A stretch of DNA of 64,000 bases, from contig CAVTCF010000004.1 of the NCBI GenBank assembly GCA_963733265.1, positions 496,001 through 560,000 on the forward strand. The letters are read 5' to 3'. Made by a program: the position numbers and the translations under genes. Origin of the DNA: PALSA-1006 sp963733265 (GTDB taxonomy: Bacteria > Pseudomonadota > Gammaproteobacteria > Burkholderiales > Gallionellaceae). A model generated the notes under the pieces. The model did no database searches. It was not told the origin of the DNA and saw only the letters and a list, made by a program, of their open reading frames with translations. Positions 32,272 to 41,059 of the stretch are shown piece by piece; within the stretch, counting starts at the first letter, position 1; each line of letters begins with the position of its first letter.

Positions 32272-35105
32272 ACGAAATTGACTACGGCACTCCTGAAGTA
32301 ATTGCGGATCGCGAAGTTACCTTGAATATTGACGGTGTCGCAGTCAGTGTCCCGGCAGGCTCCTCCGTCATGCGCGCTGCCGTCAAAGCGGGGGTGATGA
32401 TTCCCAAGCTTTGTGCGACAGATTCTTTGCAACCATTTGGCTCGTGCCGCCTGTGTCTGGTCGAGATCGAAGGTCGGCGCGGTTATCCGTCTTCGTGTAC
32501 TACTCCCGCCGAAGCGGGAATGAAAGTACGCACACAAACTCCCAAGCTTGCATCACTGCGACGCAATGTGATGGAACTGTATATTTCCGATCATCCGCTC
32601 GATTGTCTGACTTGTGCAGCCAACGGTAATTGTGAATTGCAAACAATGGCGGGCGAAGTCGGGCTGCGCGAAGTGCGCTACGGCATGGCAGGCGCCAACC
32701 ACTTCACCGGGGTGAAAAAGGACGAATCCAATCCCTATTTCACCTATGACTCATCCAAATGCATCGTGTGCAATCGCTGTGTGCGCGCCTGTGAAGAACA
32801 GCAGGGAACCTTTGCACTGACCATCAGCGGTCGCGGATTTGACTCGCGCGTGACGGCAGGTCAAGGCAATAGCTTTATGGATTCGGATTGTGTTTCTTGC
32901 GGTGCGTGTGTTAATGCCTGCCCAACGGCAACGCTAATCGAAAAGACAATCATCGAAAAAGGTCAGGCCGAACATTCCGTGACGACGACCTGCGCATATT
33001 GCGGTGTGGGGTGCGGTTTTAAAGCTGAAATGAAGGGTAGTGAAGTCGTGCGTATGGTGCCTTGGAAAGATGGTCGCGCCAACGAGGGACATGCCTGCGT
33101 GAAAGGTCGATTTGCGTGGGGTTATGCAACGCATAAAGATCGCATTACCAAACCAATGATACGCGCGAAGATCAGTGATCCGTGGCGCGAAGTATCCTGG
33201 GAGGAAGCTTTTACATATGCTGCCAGCCAGTTCCGCCGTGTGCAGGAAAAACATGGCAGGAATTCCATCGGTGCACTAGTTTCCAGTCGCTGTACCAACG
33301 AGGAAGATTACCTCGTGCAGAAGCTGGTTCGTGCGGCATTCGGCAACAACAACGTGGACACCTGCGCGCGCGTTTGCCATTCGCCGACAGGCTATGGACT
33401 CAAGCAAACGCTTGGTGAGTCAGCAGGGACGCAGACATTCAAGTCGGTCGCAAAAGCGGATGTGATTCTGGTGATCGGTGCCAATCCAAGTGAAGGTCAT
33501 CCGGTATTTGCTTCGCGCCTCAAAAGAAGAGTGCGCGAAGGTGCGAAGTTGATTGTCATTGATCCGCGAAATATCGACCTGGTCAATTCCCCGCATATCA
33601 AAGCCAGTCATCACCTGAAACTCAGACCGGGAACCAACGTTGCAGTACTTACGGCGTTGGCGCATGTGATCGTGAATGAAGGGCTGCTTGCGGAAAGTTT
33701 TGTCAACGAACGCTGCGAGGCACAAGCCTATTATGACTGGCGCGAGTTCGTCGCCCGTGCAGATAATTCCCCTGAAGTAATGGAAGAAAATACGGGCGTA
33801 CCCGCAGCCGAAGTGCGAGCCGCCGCGCGTTTATATGCGACCGGAGGTAACGCGGCGATTTACTACGGTTTGGGTGTGACTGAACATTCACAAGGCTCAA
33901 CCGCGGTGATAGCCATCGCCAATCTTGCGATGGCTACCGGCAATGTCGGGCGCGAGGGTGTGGGCGTTAATCCGCTGCGCGGACAGAATAATGTGCAGGG
34001 TTCCTGCGATATGGGCAGTTTCCCGCACGAGTTGCCGGGCTATCGCCATGTGTCCGACACCATCACGCGCGAACTTTTTGAAAATGCCTGGAGTGTGAGT
34101 ATCCAATCCGAGCCGGGTTTGCGCATTCCCAATATGCTGGAAGCGGCACTTGAGGGAAGCTTTCTTGGACTGTATTGCCAGGGAGAAGATCCAGTGCAAT
34201 CTGATCCGAACACACAGCATGTGCAGGCAGCGCTCACCGCGATGGAGTTTGTGGTTGTGCAAGACCTCTTTCTCAACGAGACGGCAAAATTTGCGCACGT
34301 ATTCTTGCCCGGTGCTTCGTTCCTGGAAAAGGATGGCACATTTACCAATGCCGAGAGGCGCATCTCACGCGTACGCAAAGTAATGCCGCCACTGTCGGGC
34401 AAGGCCGACTGGGAGGCAACGATGGGTTTGGCCAATGCGCTTGGCTACAAAATGCACTACGATCATCCAGCGCAAATCATGGACGAAATTGCACAACTGA
34501 CACCAACCTTCAGCGGGGTGAATTACGACAAACTTGATCGCTTGGGTAGTTTGCAATGGCCTTGCAACGATCACGCACCCGAAGGAACTCCGATTATGCA
34601 CGTGGAAAATTTCGTACGCGGCAAAGGACGTTTTCTGATCACACAATATGTACCGACATCCGAAAAGGTGACGCGCAAATATCCGCTGTTGCTGACGACG
34701 GGTCGCATCCTCTCGCAATACAATGTCGGCGCACAAACAAGACGCACCGAAAACGTGCGTTTCTATTCCGAGGATATACTTGAGATACACCCGCATGATG
34801 CAGAGGAGCGGGGCATCCTGGATGGAAACTGGGTCGGTATTCAGTCTCGTGCCGGCGATACGGTACTGCATGCAAAAGTGACTACGCGCGTGCAGCCGGG
34901 CGTGGTCTACACCACTTTCCATTTTCCGGAATCCGGTGCCAATGTGATCACGACAGACAACTCTGATTGGGCGACCAACTGCCCCGAATACAAAGTCACA
35001 GCGGTGGAATTGGTACGCGTCGAGCAGCCCTCGGAATGGCAACAGCGCAATACTCACGAAGATAAGAAACAACGTGCTTTGCTCGCAGGAGTCAGTGTTA
35101 CATGA
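32268..35105 (+). CDS. fdsA: NAD-dependent formate dehydrogenase, alpha (Mo/W catalytic) subunit
   Basis: 945 aa from the ATG at 32268 (GGAGG upstream, ATGA overlap with fdsB). N-terminal [2Fe-2S] ferredoxin domain (CATDSLQPFGSCRLCLVEI), a His-Cys cluster (DHPLDCLTCAANGNC), two 4Fe-4S motifs (CIVCNRCVRAC, CVSCGACVNACP) and the molybdopterin domain with its own cluster (CAYCGVGC). The Mo ligand is Cys, in ARVCHSPTGYG, with the catalytic His next to it; no selenocysteine. It oxidises formate to CO2 on a bis-MGD cofactor, and many such enzymes also reduce CO2. MoaA lies 1 kb downstream. Confidence 0.96.
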   Translation: MNEIDYGTPEVIADREVTLNIDGVAVSVPAGSSVMRAAVKAGVMIPKLCATDSLQPFGSCRLCLVEIEGRRGYPSSCTTPAEAGMKVRTQTPKLASLRRNVMELYISDHPLDCLTCAANGNCELQTMAGEVGLREVRYGMAGANHFTGVKKDESNPYFTYDSSKCIVCNRCVRACEEQQGTFALTISGRGFDSRVTAGQGNSFMDSDCVSCGACVNACPTATLIEKTIIEKGQAEHSVTTTCAYCGVGCGFKAEMKGSEVVRMVPWKDGRANEGHACVKGRFAWGYATHKDRITKPMIRAKISDPWREVSWEEAFTYAASQFRRVQEKHGRNSIGALVSSRCTNEEDYLVQKLVRAAFGNNNVDTCARVCHSPTGYGLKQTLGESAGTQTFKSVAKADVILVIGANPSEGHPVFASRLKRRVREGAKLIVIDPRNIDLVNSPHIKASHHLKLRPGTNVAVLTALAHVIVNEGLLAESFVNERCEAQAYYDWREFVARADNSPEVMEENTGVPAAEVRAAARLYATGGNAAIYYGLGVTEHSQGSTAVIAIANLAMATGNVGREGVGVNPLRGQNNVQGSCDMGSFPHELPGYRHVSDTITRELFENAWSVSIQSEPGLRIPNMLEAALEGSFLGLYCQGEDPVQSDPNTQHVQAALTAMEFVVVQDLFLNETAKFAHVFLPGASFLEKDGTFTNAERRISRVRKVMPPLSGKADWEATMGLANALGYKMHYDHPAQIMDEIAQLTPTFSGVNYDKLDRLGSLQWPCNDHAPEGTPIMHVENFVRGKGRFLITQYVPTSEKVTRKYPLLLTTGRILSQYNVGAQTRRTENVRFYSEDILEIHPHDAEERGILDGNWVGIQSRAGDTVLHAKVTTRVQPGVVYTTFHFPESGANVITTDNSDWATNCPEYKVTAVELVRVEQPSEWQQRNTHEDKKQRALLAGVSVT

Positions 35106-35890
35106 TGCCCCAAATCCAACTTGCTGTGACGCGACCCGGCAGCCCGCACGGGCTGGATATTGTGGCCGAAGAAGTTCCTGTTGCCTTCGAGTTTAACGGT
35201 ATTTCGCATACAGTCATGCTGGCAACGCCCGCAGACCTCAAAGATTTTGCGCTGGGGTTTAGTCTTAGCGAAGGAATAGTTGAACGACGCAGTGAAGTGT
35301 TCGACATTGAGATCGAAGAAGCGGGTGACGGTATTACACTTCATCTTGAAATTGCGGGTGGTGCTTTTGCCCGCCTTAAACAACGCCGCCGCAGTCTTGC
35401 AGGGAGAACGGGTTGCGGGTTGTGCGGCGCGGAGAGTTTGCAGCAAGTTATGCGAGATTTGCCGCGTGTGGCAATCGGGCCGACTTTTCAATACGCCGCA
35501 CTGTATAAAGGAATGAGTCTTTTGCCGGGGCTACAATTGCTGCAACAGACGACGGGCGCTGTACATGCAGCTTGTCGTGTTGATACCGATGGCAATATCA
35601 GTTATGTGCGCGAAGACGTTGGTCGCCACAACGCCCTGGATAAAACGCTCGGTGCGCTGGCACGTGAAGATATAATTGGCGAAGGGGCTTTGCTGATTAC
35701 AAGTCGGGCCAGTTTTGAAATGGTGCAAAAAAGTGCGGCACTGGGCTATGGTATTCTTGCCGCCGTCTCGGCTCCAACGGCAGCGGCAGTACGTTTGGCT
35801 GAAAAACTAAATGTCACGCTGGTCGGCTTTTTGCGGGGCTCCAATTGTTCCATTTATACCCATGCGCAACGTCTGCAAGGAGTAGCGTAA
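35102..35890 (+). CDS. fdsC: Formate dehydrogenase accessory sulfurtransferase (FdhD/FdsC)
   Basis: 262 aa. FdhD family: N-terminal DLKDFALGFSLSEGIVE, the flexible cysteine loop TGCGLCGAESL that accepts sulfur, the GAVHAACRV segment and the C-terminal TSRASFEMVQKSAALGYGILAAVSAPTA (short parts). It delivers sulfur to the Mo cofactor and can hold bis-MGD before insertion in FdsA. ATG overlaps the fdsA stop by 4 nt. Confidence 0.93.
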   Translation: MMPQIQLAVTRPGSPHGLDIVAEEVPVAFEFNGISHTVMLATPADLKDFALGFSLSEGIVERRSEVFDIEIEEAGDGITLHLEIAGGAFARLKQRRRSLAGRTGCGLCGAESLQQVMRDLPRVAIGPTFQYAALYKGMSLLPGLQLLQQTTGAVHAACRVDTDGNISYVREDVGRHNALDKTLGALAREDIIGEGALLITSRASFEMVQKSAALGYGILAAVSAPTAAAVRLAEKLNVTLVGFLRGSNCSIYTHAQRLQGVA

Positions 35891-36102
35891 TGAAACCTGC
35901 CAGCCTGATCAAAATGGCGAACCAGATTGGTGCATTCTTTGATGCTATGCCCGATCACGAACAGGCGGCGAAGGATGTTGCCGCGCACATTCAAAAAAAT
36001 TGGGATCCGCGTATGCGTGCCGCGCTGCACAAGCATGTGAGCGAATGTGGGGATGCCGAACTGTCGGCAATGGTGAGGCAAGCTTTGCCGCTGATAAAGT
36101 AG
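35890..36102 (+). CDS. fdsD: Formate dehydrogenase delta subunit
   Basis: 70 aa from the ATG at 35890, which shares one base with the fdsC stop. Typical FdsD sequence: LIKMANQIGAFFDAMPDHEQAA, NWDPRMRAALHKHV. FdsD helps mature or stabilise the FdsGBA complex; exact role unclear. Last of the five fds genes. Confidence 0.9.
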   Translation: MKPASLIKMANQIGAFFDAMPDHEQAAKDVAAHIQKNWDPRMRAALHKHVSECGDAELSAMVRQALPLIK

Positions 36103-36141
36103 ACACGAGTGTACAGAGCATGCTTCTAACTAACCGGACAC

Positions 36142-37128
36142 ATGAATAAAATTCAAGACACCTTCGGTCGGAAAATAAACTATCTGCGCTTGTCGGTGAC
36201 AGATCGCTGTGACTTTCGCTGCACGTATTGTATGGCCGAAAAGATGCAATTTCTGCCGCGCAGCGAAATATTGTCGTTGGAAGAATGCCTGCAAGTTGCC
36301 AGAATTTTTGTGGGGATGGGGGTCGAAAAAATTCGTCTCACCGGAGGGGAGCCGCTCACGCGAAAAAATCTTCCATGGCTGGCATCCCGCATTCGTGAAT
36401 TGGATGGATTGCGCGAACTCACACTTACTACTAACGGCTCACAGTTGACCCGGCTTGCCGAGCCGTTGGCTCAGTCAGGTATTGACCGCGTCAACATCAG
36501 TCTGGATAGTTTGGTTCCTGAAACTTTTCAGCGTATTACCCGTACCGGTAATTTGCATCAAGTATTGGGCGGTATCGATGCGGCAATTGACGCTTGGGGT
36601 AACCGAAATGTCAAACTTAACACGGTCGTTGTTCGTGATGTCAATCATGCCAAAACAGTAGATTTGGCTCAATTCGCTCTGTCTCGCGGAATTGACATCA
36701 GCTTCATTGAACAAATGCCGCTGGGGGAAACGGGGTATCACCATACGGACTCTTATTGCAGTAATGTCGAAACATTGGCGCTACTGAAAAAACGCTTTGA
36801 CTTGATCCCGAGTCTCGAAAGTAGCGGTGGTCCGGCGCGTTATTGGCGGATAGCCGGATTTGATTCACGCATCGGTTTTATATCACCCCACTCGCATAAC
36901 TTTTGCGCGGATTGTAACCGGATGCGCGTGACCGCACGCGGGGAATTATTCCCTTGTCTGGGAAATGAAGGTATGGTGGAATTACTCCCTGCCGTACGTG
37001 AGGGGAATGAGTACCGTTTGCGAGAACTGATTGTGCAAGCGGCGCAGCTTAAGCCGGAAGCACATACTTTCGATATGTCGCGTTCAGAACCCGCCATCGT
37101 TCGTTTTATGTCGCGTACCGGCGGGTGA
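36142..37128 (+). CDS. moaA: GTP 3',8-cyclase, molybdenum cofactor synthesis
   Basis: 328 aa radical-SAM enzyme for the first step of molybdopterin synthesis. N-terminal cluster CDFRCTYCM (C-x3-C-x2-C), GGEPL SAM motif, and C-terminal cluster CADCNRMRVTARGELFPC (C-x2-C-x13-C). The essential C-terminal Gly-Gly (RTGG) is present. It starts 39 nt after fdsD, supporting the idea that cofactor supply is coupled to the formate dehydrogenase. Confidence 0.95.
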   Translation: MNKIQDTFGRKINYLRLSVTDRCDFRCTYCMAEKMQFLPRSEILSLEECLQVARIFVGMGVEKIRLTGGEPLTRKNLPWLASRIRELDGLRELTLTTNGSQLTRLAEPLAQSGIDRVNISLDSLVPETFQRITRTGNLHQVLGGIDAAIDAWGNRNVKLNTVVVRDVNHAKTVDLAQFALSRGIDISFIEQMPLGETGYHHTDSYCSNVETLALLKKRFDLIPSLESSGGPARYWRIAGFDSRIGFISPHSHNFCADCNRMRVTARGELFPCLGNEGMVELLPAVREGNEYRLRELIVQAAQLKPEAHTFDMSRSEPAIVRFMSRTGG

Positions 37129-37244
37129 TTAGTCGCACTGTCGAAGCCTGCCGCTCAAAATTGATGGTTGTACTTGCAATAAACAAAATCAGGAGGGTTG
37201 CTCTACAGCTAGCTGTTTGTATGAGTTATATGGAGGGAGGCACA

Positions 37245-37646
37245 ATGAACAGAGTACTTTTTGGAATATTGTTGGCGGTGATAAGCAATAGCGTAATTGC
37301 AGACTGGGTACAGATAAATAGCAAAGATAACTTAACAACCTACGTTGATCCGAAGACAATTGAAAAAGCGGACAACATCGCGAAGATGTGGGGAATTGTC
37401 GATCTAAAGGAGTCCCGGAAAGAACAAGATGGGAAGTCTTTTTTATCGGCGAAAGGACTTCAAGAGTACGACTGCAAAACCGAGCAAACGCGAAAAATTT
37501 CCCTTACCCTGTTCTCCGGAAACATGGGAGCTGGTGATGTCGTTCACACCTATGCAGATGCGGACCAATGGAAATGGACTCCGCTCGCACACGGTTCAAT
37601 AACTGAAACAATGTGGCAAACAGCCTGCGGGCTAAATAAACTTTAA
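37245..37646 (+). CDS. Exported surface-adhesin-E-like protein
   Basis: 133 aa from the ATG at 37245 (GGAGGGAGG upstream); reading from 37125 adds 40 residues with no SD. Signal peptide MNRVLFGILLAVISNSVIADW. The mature part (VQINSKDNLTTYVDPKTIEKADNIAKMWGIVD in parts, and one Cys pair CKTEQ/TACGLN) matches small 'surface-adhesin E' proteins, which have no proven adhesion role in most species. It is monocistronic. Confidence 0.75.
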   Translation: MNRVLFGILLAVISNSVIADWVQINSKDNLTTYVDPKTIEKADNIAKMWGIVDLKESRKEQDGKSFLSAKGLQEYDCKTEQTRKISLTLFSGNMGAGDVVHTYADADQWKWTPLAHGSITETMWQTACGLNKL

Positions 37647-37755
37647 CGTCCGGCTTTGCCTGCGAACGTTGATATTCTGAAGTACAGCTTTCCGGGGGAA
37701 CGGTTGCGATGGACGGCAAACGTAACCCGATGATGCTTATTAACAAATCTCCCTG

Positions 37756-37785
37756 TTTACAGTAAACGATATTACCGTATATACT
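37756..37785 (+). promoter_or_regulatory. Probable sigma70 promoter with overlapping palindrome
   Basis: TTTACA (37756-37761), an 18-nt spacer and TATACT (37780-37785). The -35 box lies inside the perfect palindrome GTTTAC-A-GTAAAC (37755-37767), so a dimeric repressor could block it. The start would be near 37792, 43 nt before the 67-aa gene. Confidence 0.5.
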
Positions 37786-37834
37786 GTTCACGCCTTGTTG
37801 TTTCCGATTGGGCAAATTGTTTGAAGGAGATACT

Positions 37835-38038
37835 ATGGAACATCAACAATCATTTTCGCACGGTCTGCTCTATTCGGTTTCTCCGGAGTGTTTTTCAAAT
37901 CTGCATTTGCAAGAGGAGAAAGAGACGGATGGGTTCGACTGGCAAGAATACGAGCATCAAAATGCCGGGGACTCGTTTCAAAAAATTGTGATCTCAATGC
38001 TTAAGCTAACCGCCACCAAGTGGGGTTTGCGCAAATAA
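37835..38038 (+). CDS. 67-aa protein of unknown function
   Basis: ATG at 37835 with AAGGAGA 7 nt upstream; a longer reading from 37808 has no SD. An acidic polar peptide (LHLQEEKETDGFDWQEYEHQ) with a basic C-terminus (MLKLTATKWGLRK). No TM, no family recognised. A promoter with an embedded palindrome precedes it, which supports it being a real, regulated gene. Confidence 0.55.
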   Translation: MEHQQSFSHGLLYSVSPECFSNLHLQEEKETDGFDWQEYEHQNAGDSFQKIVISMLKLTATKWGLRK

Positions 38039-38206
38039 TAACCGATGTATCTTGGGCGGCAAGCAGGTAAGTGTGGCCGTTTCTCCGGCAAGCCAGCGGT
38101 TACCTGGCAACTTGAAAACCCGCCCAAAACCCCCGTTATTCGACGCATTGGAATAGTGCCGAATCAGGATAATGGCGGTACGACTCCCCCAAAGTCATAG
38201 GACTTT

Positions 38207-38270
38207 TTCCTACAAGACATCCCAAACAACTTCCTACACAAGAATTAGATATCCTCTGATTCTTCCTACA
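38207..38270 (+). promoter_or_regulatory. Three TTCCTACA direct repeats upstream of flhDC
   Basis: TTCCTACA at 38207-38214, 38231-38238 and 38263-38270, the first preceded by TAGGA to form a TAGGA-N5-TCCTA dyad. This heptamer-type box resembles sites of NarL/FixJ-family response regulators (BvgA-type TTTCCTA, EvgA-type TTCCTACA). They lie 60-125 nt before the flhD start, where activators or repressors of flagellar genes act. The binding factor is not identified. Confidence 0.5.
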
Positions 38271-38331
38271 CGCATCTTTGCGCACAATGCAGCCATCGAA
38301 TCAAACAACGCATTTTGCCAAGGAGACTCAA

Positions 38332-38652
38332 ATGAACGCCCATCAACTGCACGAAGAAATCAAGGAAGCCAACCTGTCCTACATGATGTTGGCCAAACAA
38401 ATGATCAACGATGACAAAGCCAGCGCCGTCTTCCGTCTGGGTATCAGCGAAGAAATGGCCGACCTGCTTGCAGGCTTAACGCCCGCCCAACTGCTCAAAA
38501 TGGCAGGCTCCAATATGCTGCTGTGCGCTTTCCGCTTTGACGAACGCCTGTTGCTCAACATGGTCACCGACTACAACAAAGATCGCATGATGTCCCAGTC
38601 CCATGCCACGATTCTGATGGCGGCACGTCCGGTAGAACAGCTCGCTGCTTGA
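38332..38652 (+). CDS. flhD: Flagellar master regulator FlhD
   Basis: 106 aa from the ATG at 38332 (AAGGAG upstream). FlhD sequence is clear: LSYMMLAKQMINDDKASAVFRLGI, LLAGLTPAQLLKMAGSNMLLCAFRF. It pairs with FlhC to switch on class 2 flagellar promoters with sigma70. flhC follows 38 nt downstream. No other flagellar genes are in the window. Confidence 0.95.
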   Translation: MNAHQLHEEIKEANLSYMMLAKQMINDDKASAVFRLGISEEMADLLAGLTPAQLLKMAGSNMLLCAFRFDERLLLNMVTDYNKDRMMSQSHATILMAARPVEQLAA

Positions 38653-38690
38653 ACATAGCCAAGCGAACCAGCCTAATAAGGGAGAACATC

Positions 38691-39233
38691 ATGCGCAATA
38701 CCAGCGTCGTTACCGAAGCCAACGAAATCCACATTGCGGTTGAACTCATCAATCTGGGTGCGCGTCTGCAAGTGTTGCAGGAAGAAACCAAGTTGAGCCG
38801 AGAACGTCTGCTCAAGCTTTACAAAGAAGTGAAGGGCGAATCCCCCTCCAAAGGCATGCTACCGTATTCGACCGACTGGTTCATGAGCTGGTTGCCCAAT
38901 ATCCACTCCTCTTTATTCATGGGGATATACCAATACCTGATCAAGAACACCAAGGTGACGGGAGTAGAGGCGCTGATCAAAAGCTACCGCCTGTATCTGG
39001 AGCAAATCCAAATCTCGCAAGGCGAACCCGAACTGAGTATCACCCGAGCCTGGTTTCTGATTCGCTTCTTTGACGCGGACATGCTGCAACTGACGGTGTG
39101 TACCGAATGCGGCGGACATTTTGTCGCCCATACCGACGAATTGACCAAAGACTATGTGTGCGGCATCTGCCGTCCACCTTCACGCGCAGGCAAGACCAAA
39201 AAGGCCGCTTTGATGGACGCGATTGCGGCTTAA
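38691..39233 (+). CDS. flhC: Flagellar master regulator FlhC
   Basis: 180 aa from the ATG at 38691 with GGGAG upstream; an in-frame extension to 38649 is disregarded. DNA-binding FlhC subunit with its zinc site CTECGGHF...CGIC (C-x2-C, C-x2-C) near residues 138-161 and family segments ELINLGARLQVLQEETKLSR and LTITRAWFLIRFF-like. Forms the FlhD4C2 activator. A terminator follows. Confidence 0.95.
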   Translation: MRNTSVVTEANEIHIAVELINLGARLQVLQEETKLSRERLLKLYKEVKGESPSKGMLPYSTDWFMSWLPNIHSSLFMGIYQYLIKNTKVTGVEALIKSYRLYLEQIQISQGEPELSITRAWFLIRFFDADMLQLTVCTECGGHFVAHTDELTKDYVCGICRPPSRAGKTKKAALMDAIAA

Positions 39234-39247
39234 GGAAGTCAGGGTCT

Positions 39248-39286
39248 AGGCTGCGCCGGGATATTGCCCGACCAGCGCAGCCTTTT
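39248..39286 (+). terminator. Rho-independent terminator of flhDC
   Basis: AGGCTGCGC pairs with GCGCAGCCT (8-9 bp), with an inner CGGG/CCCG pair in the loop, followed by TTTT. It lies 15 nt past the flhC stop. Confidence 0.75.
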
Positions 39287-39522
39287 GCTGGTGAGGCACC
39301 GCGCATACAATGCACGGGTCTGGTTTAATACCATTCCGTAACATCTCAAAGACTGCAATATAATTCAAGTTTCAAAAAACAACCTTTTGTGAGCGCCTTC
39401 TCTGTGCTTGCTGTCACGTTTTTGTATTTCTCACCAATCAATTTTCTCAAATTGCTGCGTTACACCATGATTTAGCGATATAGTGACACTGTAGGCAGGG
39501 GTATTAACACAAAAAGCTTGTC

Positions 39523-40830
39523 ATGAGTATGGAGACGCGAGTGATCTGCATCATTGATAGATATCAGCCCTGCATTACACCCAAGGTCTTACCCCATACC
39601 GAGTTTGCCGAGCGTTACCTAATTCTGCACTCAGGTATGCTGGGCACCATTGCCATCATGAGTATCATCGTCGCCCCCATTTTTAGAAACCGGCTCAACG
39701 AGCAATTTCTATTAAGTGCGCGCAATCAGGCTTTCACCACCGAATACATCGCAGGGATCGAAACTGTCAAAAGCTTGCAGATGGAACCCCAGCTCAATGC
39801 CCGCTACAGCGACTATCTGGCCGAGTATTTGAGATCAGGATTTTCAGTACGTCAGATCGGCAACACCTATAACGTGTTTGCCAACAGCATGGAGCAGATG
39901 ATGACGCTGCTCATATTGATTCTGGGTGCGTATACCGTCATGAACAGTACCGATTTCACCATCGGTATGTTAGTTGCCTTCCAGATGTTTGCCAGCCGCT
40001 TGTCACAACCCATGCTGCGCTTGGTCGGTCTTTGGCAGCAGTTCCAGCAAGCCAATCTTTCTGTGCAGCGCATGGGCGACATTATGAATGCGCCGAAAGA
40101 ACCGTATTCCGTCATCCCCAGTCGTCTGCGCGAAGGTAAAGGTCAGATCGATATCGACGACTTGAGTTTCCGCTATGCGGAAAACCTGCCGTTCCTGTAT
40201 CAAGGTTTTCAACTCAAAGTGTTACCCGGCAAAGTCATTGCCATCATGGGGCCGTCCGGTTCCGGCAAGAGCACGCTGACTAAACTCCTGCAAGGGTTCT
40301 ATCAACCCTCGGGCGGTACGATCAAAATCGACGGCAATGACATTCGCTATCTTTCTGCCAACGAACTCAGACATTACTTCGGCGTTGTGCCGCAGGAAAC
40401 CGTTCTGTTCTCCGGCACCATTTACGACAACCTGCTGATGGCGAACCCGCACGCCACGTTCGATCAGGTGGTGCAAGCCTGCAAGATGGCGGAAATCCAC
40501 ACCTCCATCGAAGAATTGCCGCAAGGGTATCAGACGGAGATTGGTGAGCGTGGCGTGGGTTTGTCGGGTGGGCAGAAGCAACGCATTGCTATTGCGCGGG
40601 CGCTGATCAAGCAACCTAAGATACTGATTTTTGATGAAGCGACGAGCAGTCTGGATGCAACCACTGCGGAACACTTTGCGGCGACGATCAATCAGCTCAA
40701 AGGAAAAGTGACGATGATGTTTATTACGCATGCGATGCCCAAGAATCTGCTGGTGGATGAGGTGGTGAGGATTGGGCATGGGGTGTTGAGTGCGGTGGGA
40801 AAGGATGCAGACGGAGGAGCGCATGGGTAA
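39523..40830 (+). pseudogene. Truncated type I secretion ABC transporter (HlyB-like remnant)
   Basis: 435 aa against ~710 for the family. The peptidase-C39-like domain and the first TM helices are missing; homology begins about residue 38 (MLGTIAIMSIIVAPIFRNRLNEQF, ARNQAFTTEYIAGIETVKSLQMEPQ in parts). The first ~37 residues look unrelated. The ABC domain is intact: Walker A GPSGSGKST, Q-loop PQET, signature LSGGQKQR, Walker B ILIFDEATSSLD, H-loop THAM. It is probably non-functional. A cut-off HlyD start follows. Confidence 0.75.
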
Positions 40831-40873
40831 GTTAATAGAACGTGTAAACAACTTGGCGAATGATTTTGAATAA
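40823..40873 (+). pseudogene. Residual start of a partner gene (HlyD-type position)
   Basis: ATG at 40823 with GGAGGA upstream, overlapping the ABC gene stop by 8 nt, and a TAA after 16 codons (MGKLIERVNNLANDFE). The overlap and strong SD are those of the membrane-fusion gene that normally follows an HlyB-type transporter; the rest is gone. It could instead be a tiny protein. Confidence 0.35.
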
Positions 40874-41059
40874 CGGATGCAAGCATGAAAAAGAGCGGGT
40901 CGCAGGGTCAGGTCTTTCATTGTCACATCCCCCCGTTTCCCGTGCTATATGTTTGCCAGCGCACAAACTCATATTGGTGCCACACGTAGCATTAGCTTTG
41001 CAGCATTACGTCTGCAACAAATGGGTTTTAAATCGTAAAATTTCGCTAAAAGGCTCCCC

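Noticed and set aside
37754..37800. LexA (SOS) box
   Set aside because: TATATACTGT and CTGTTTACAG look like parts of one, but no CTG-N10-CAG site is formed.
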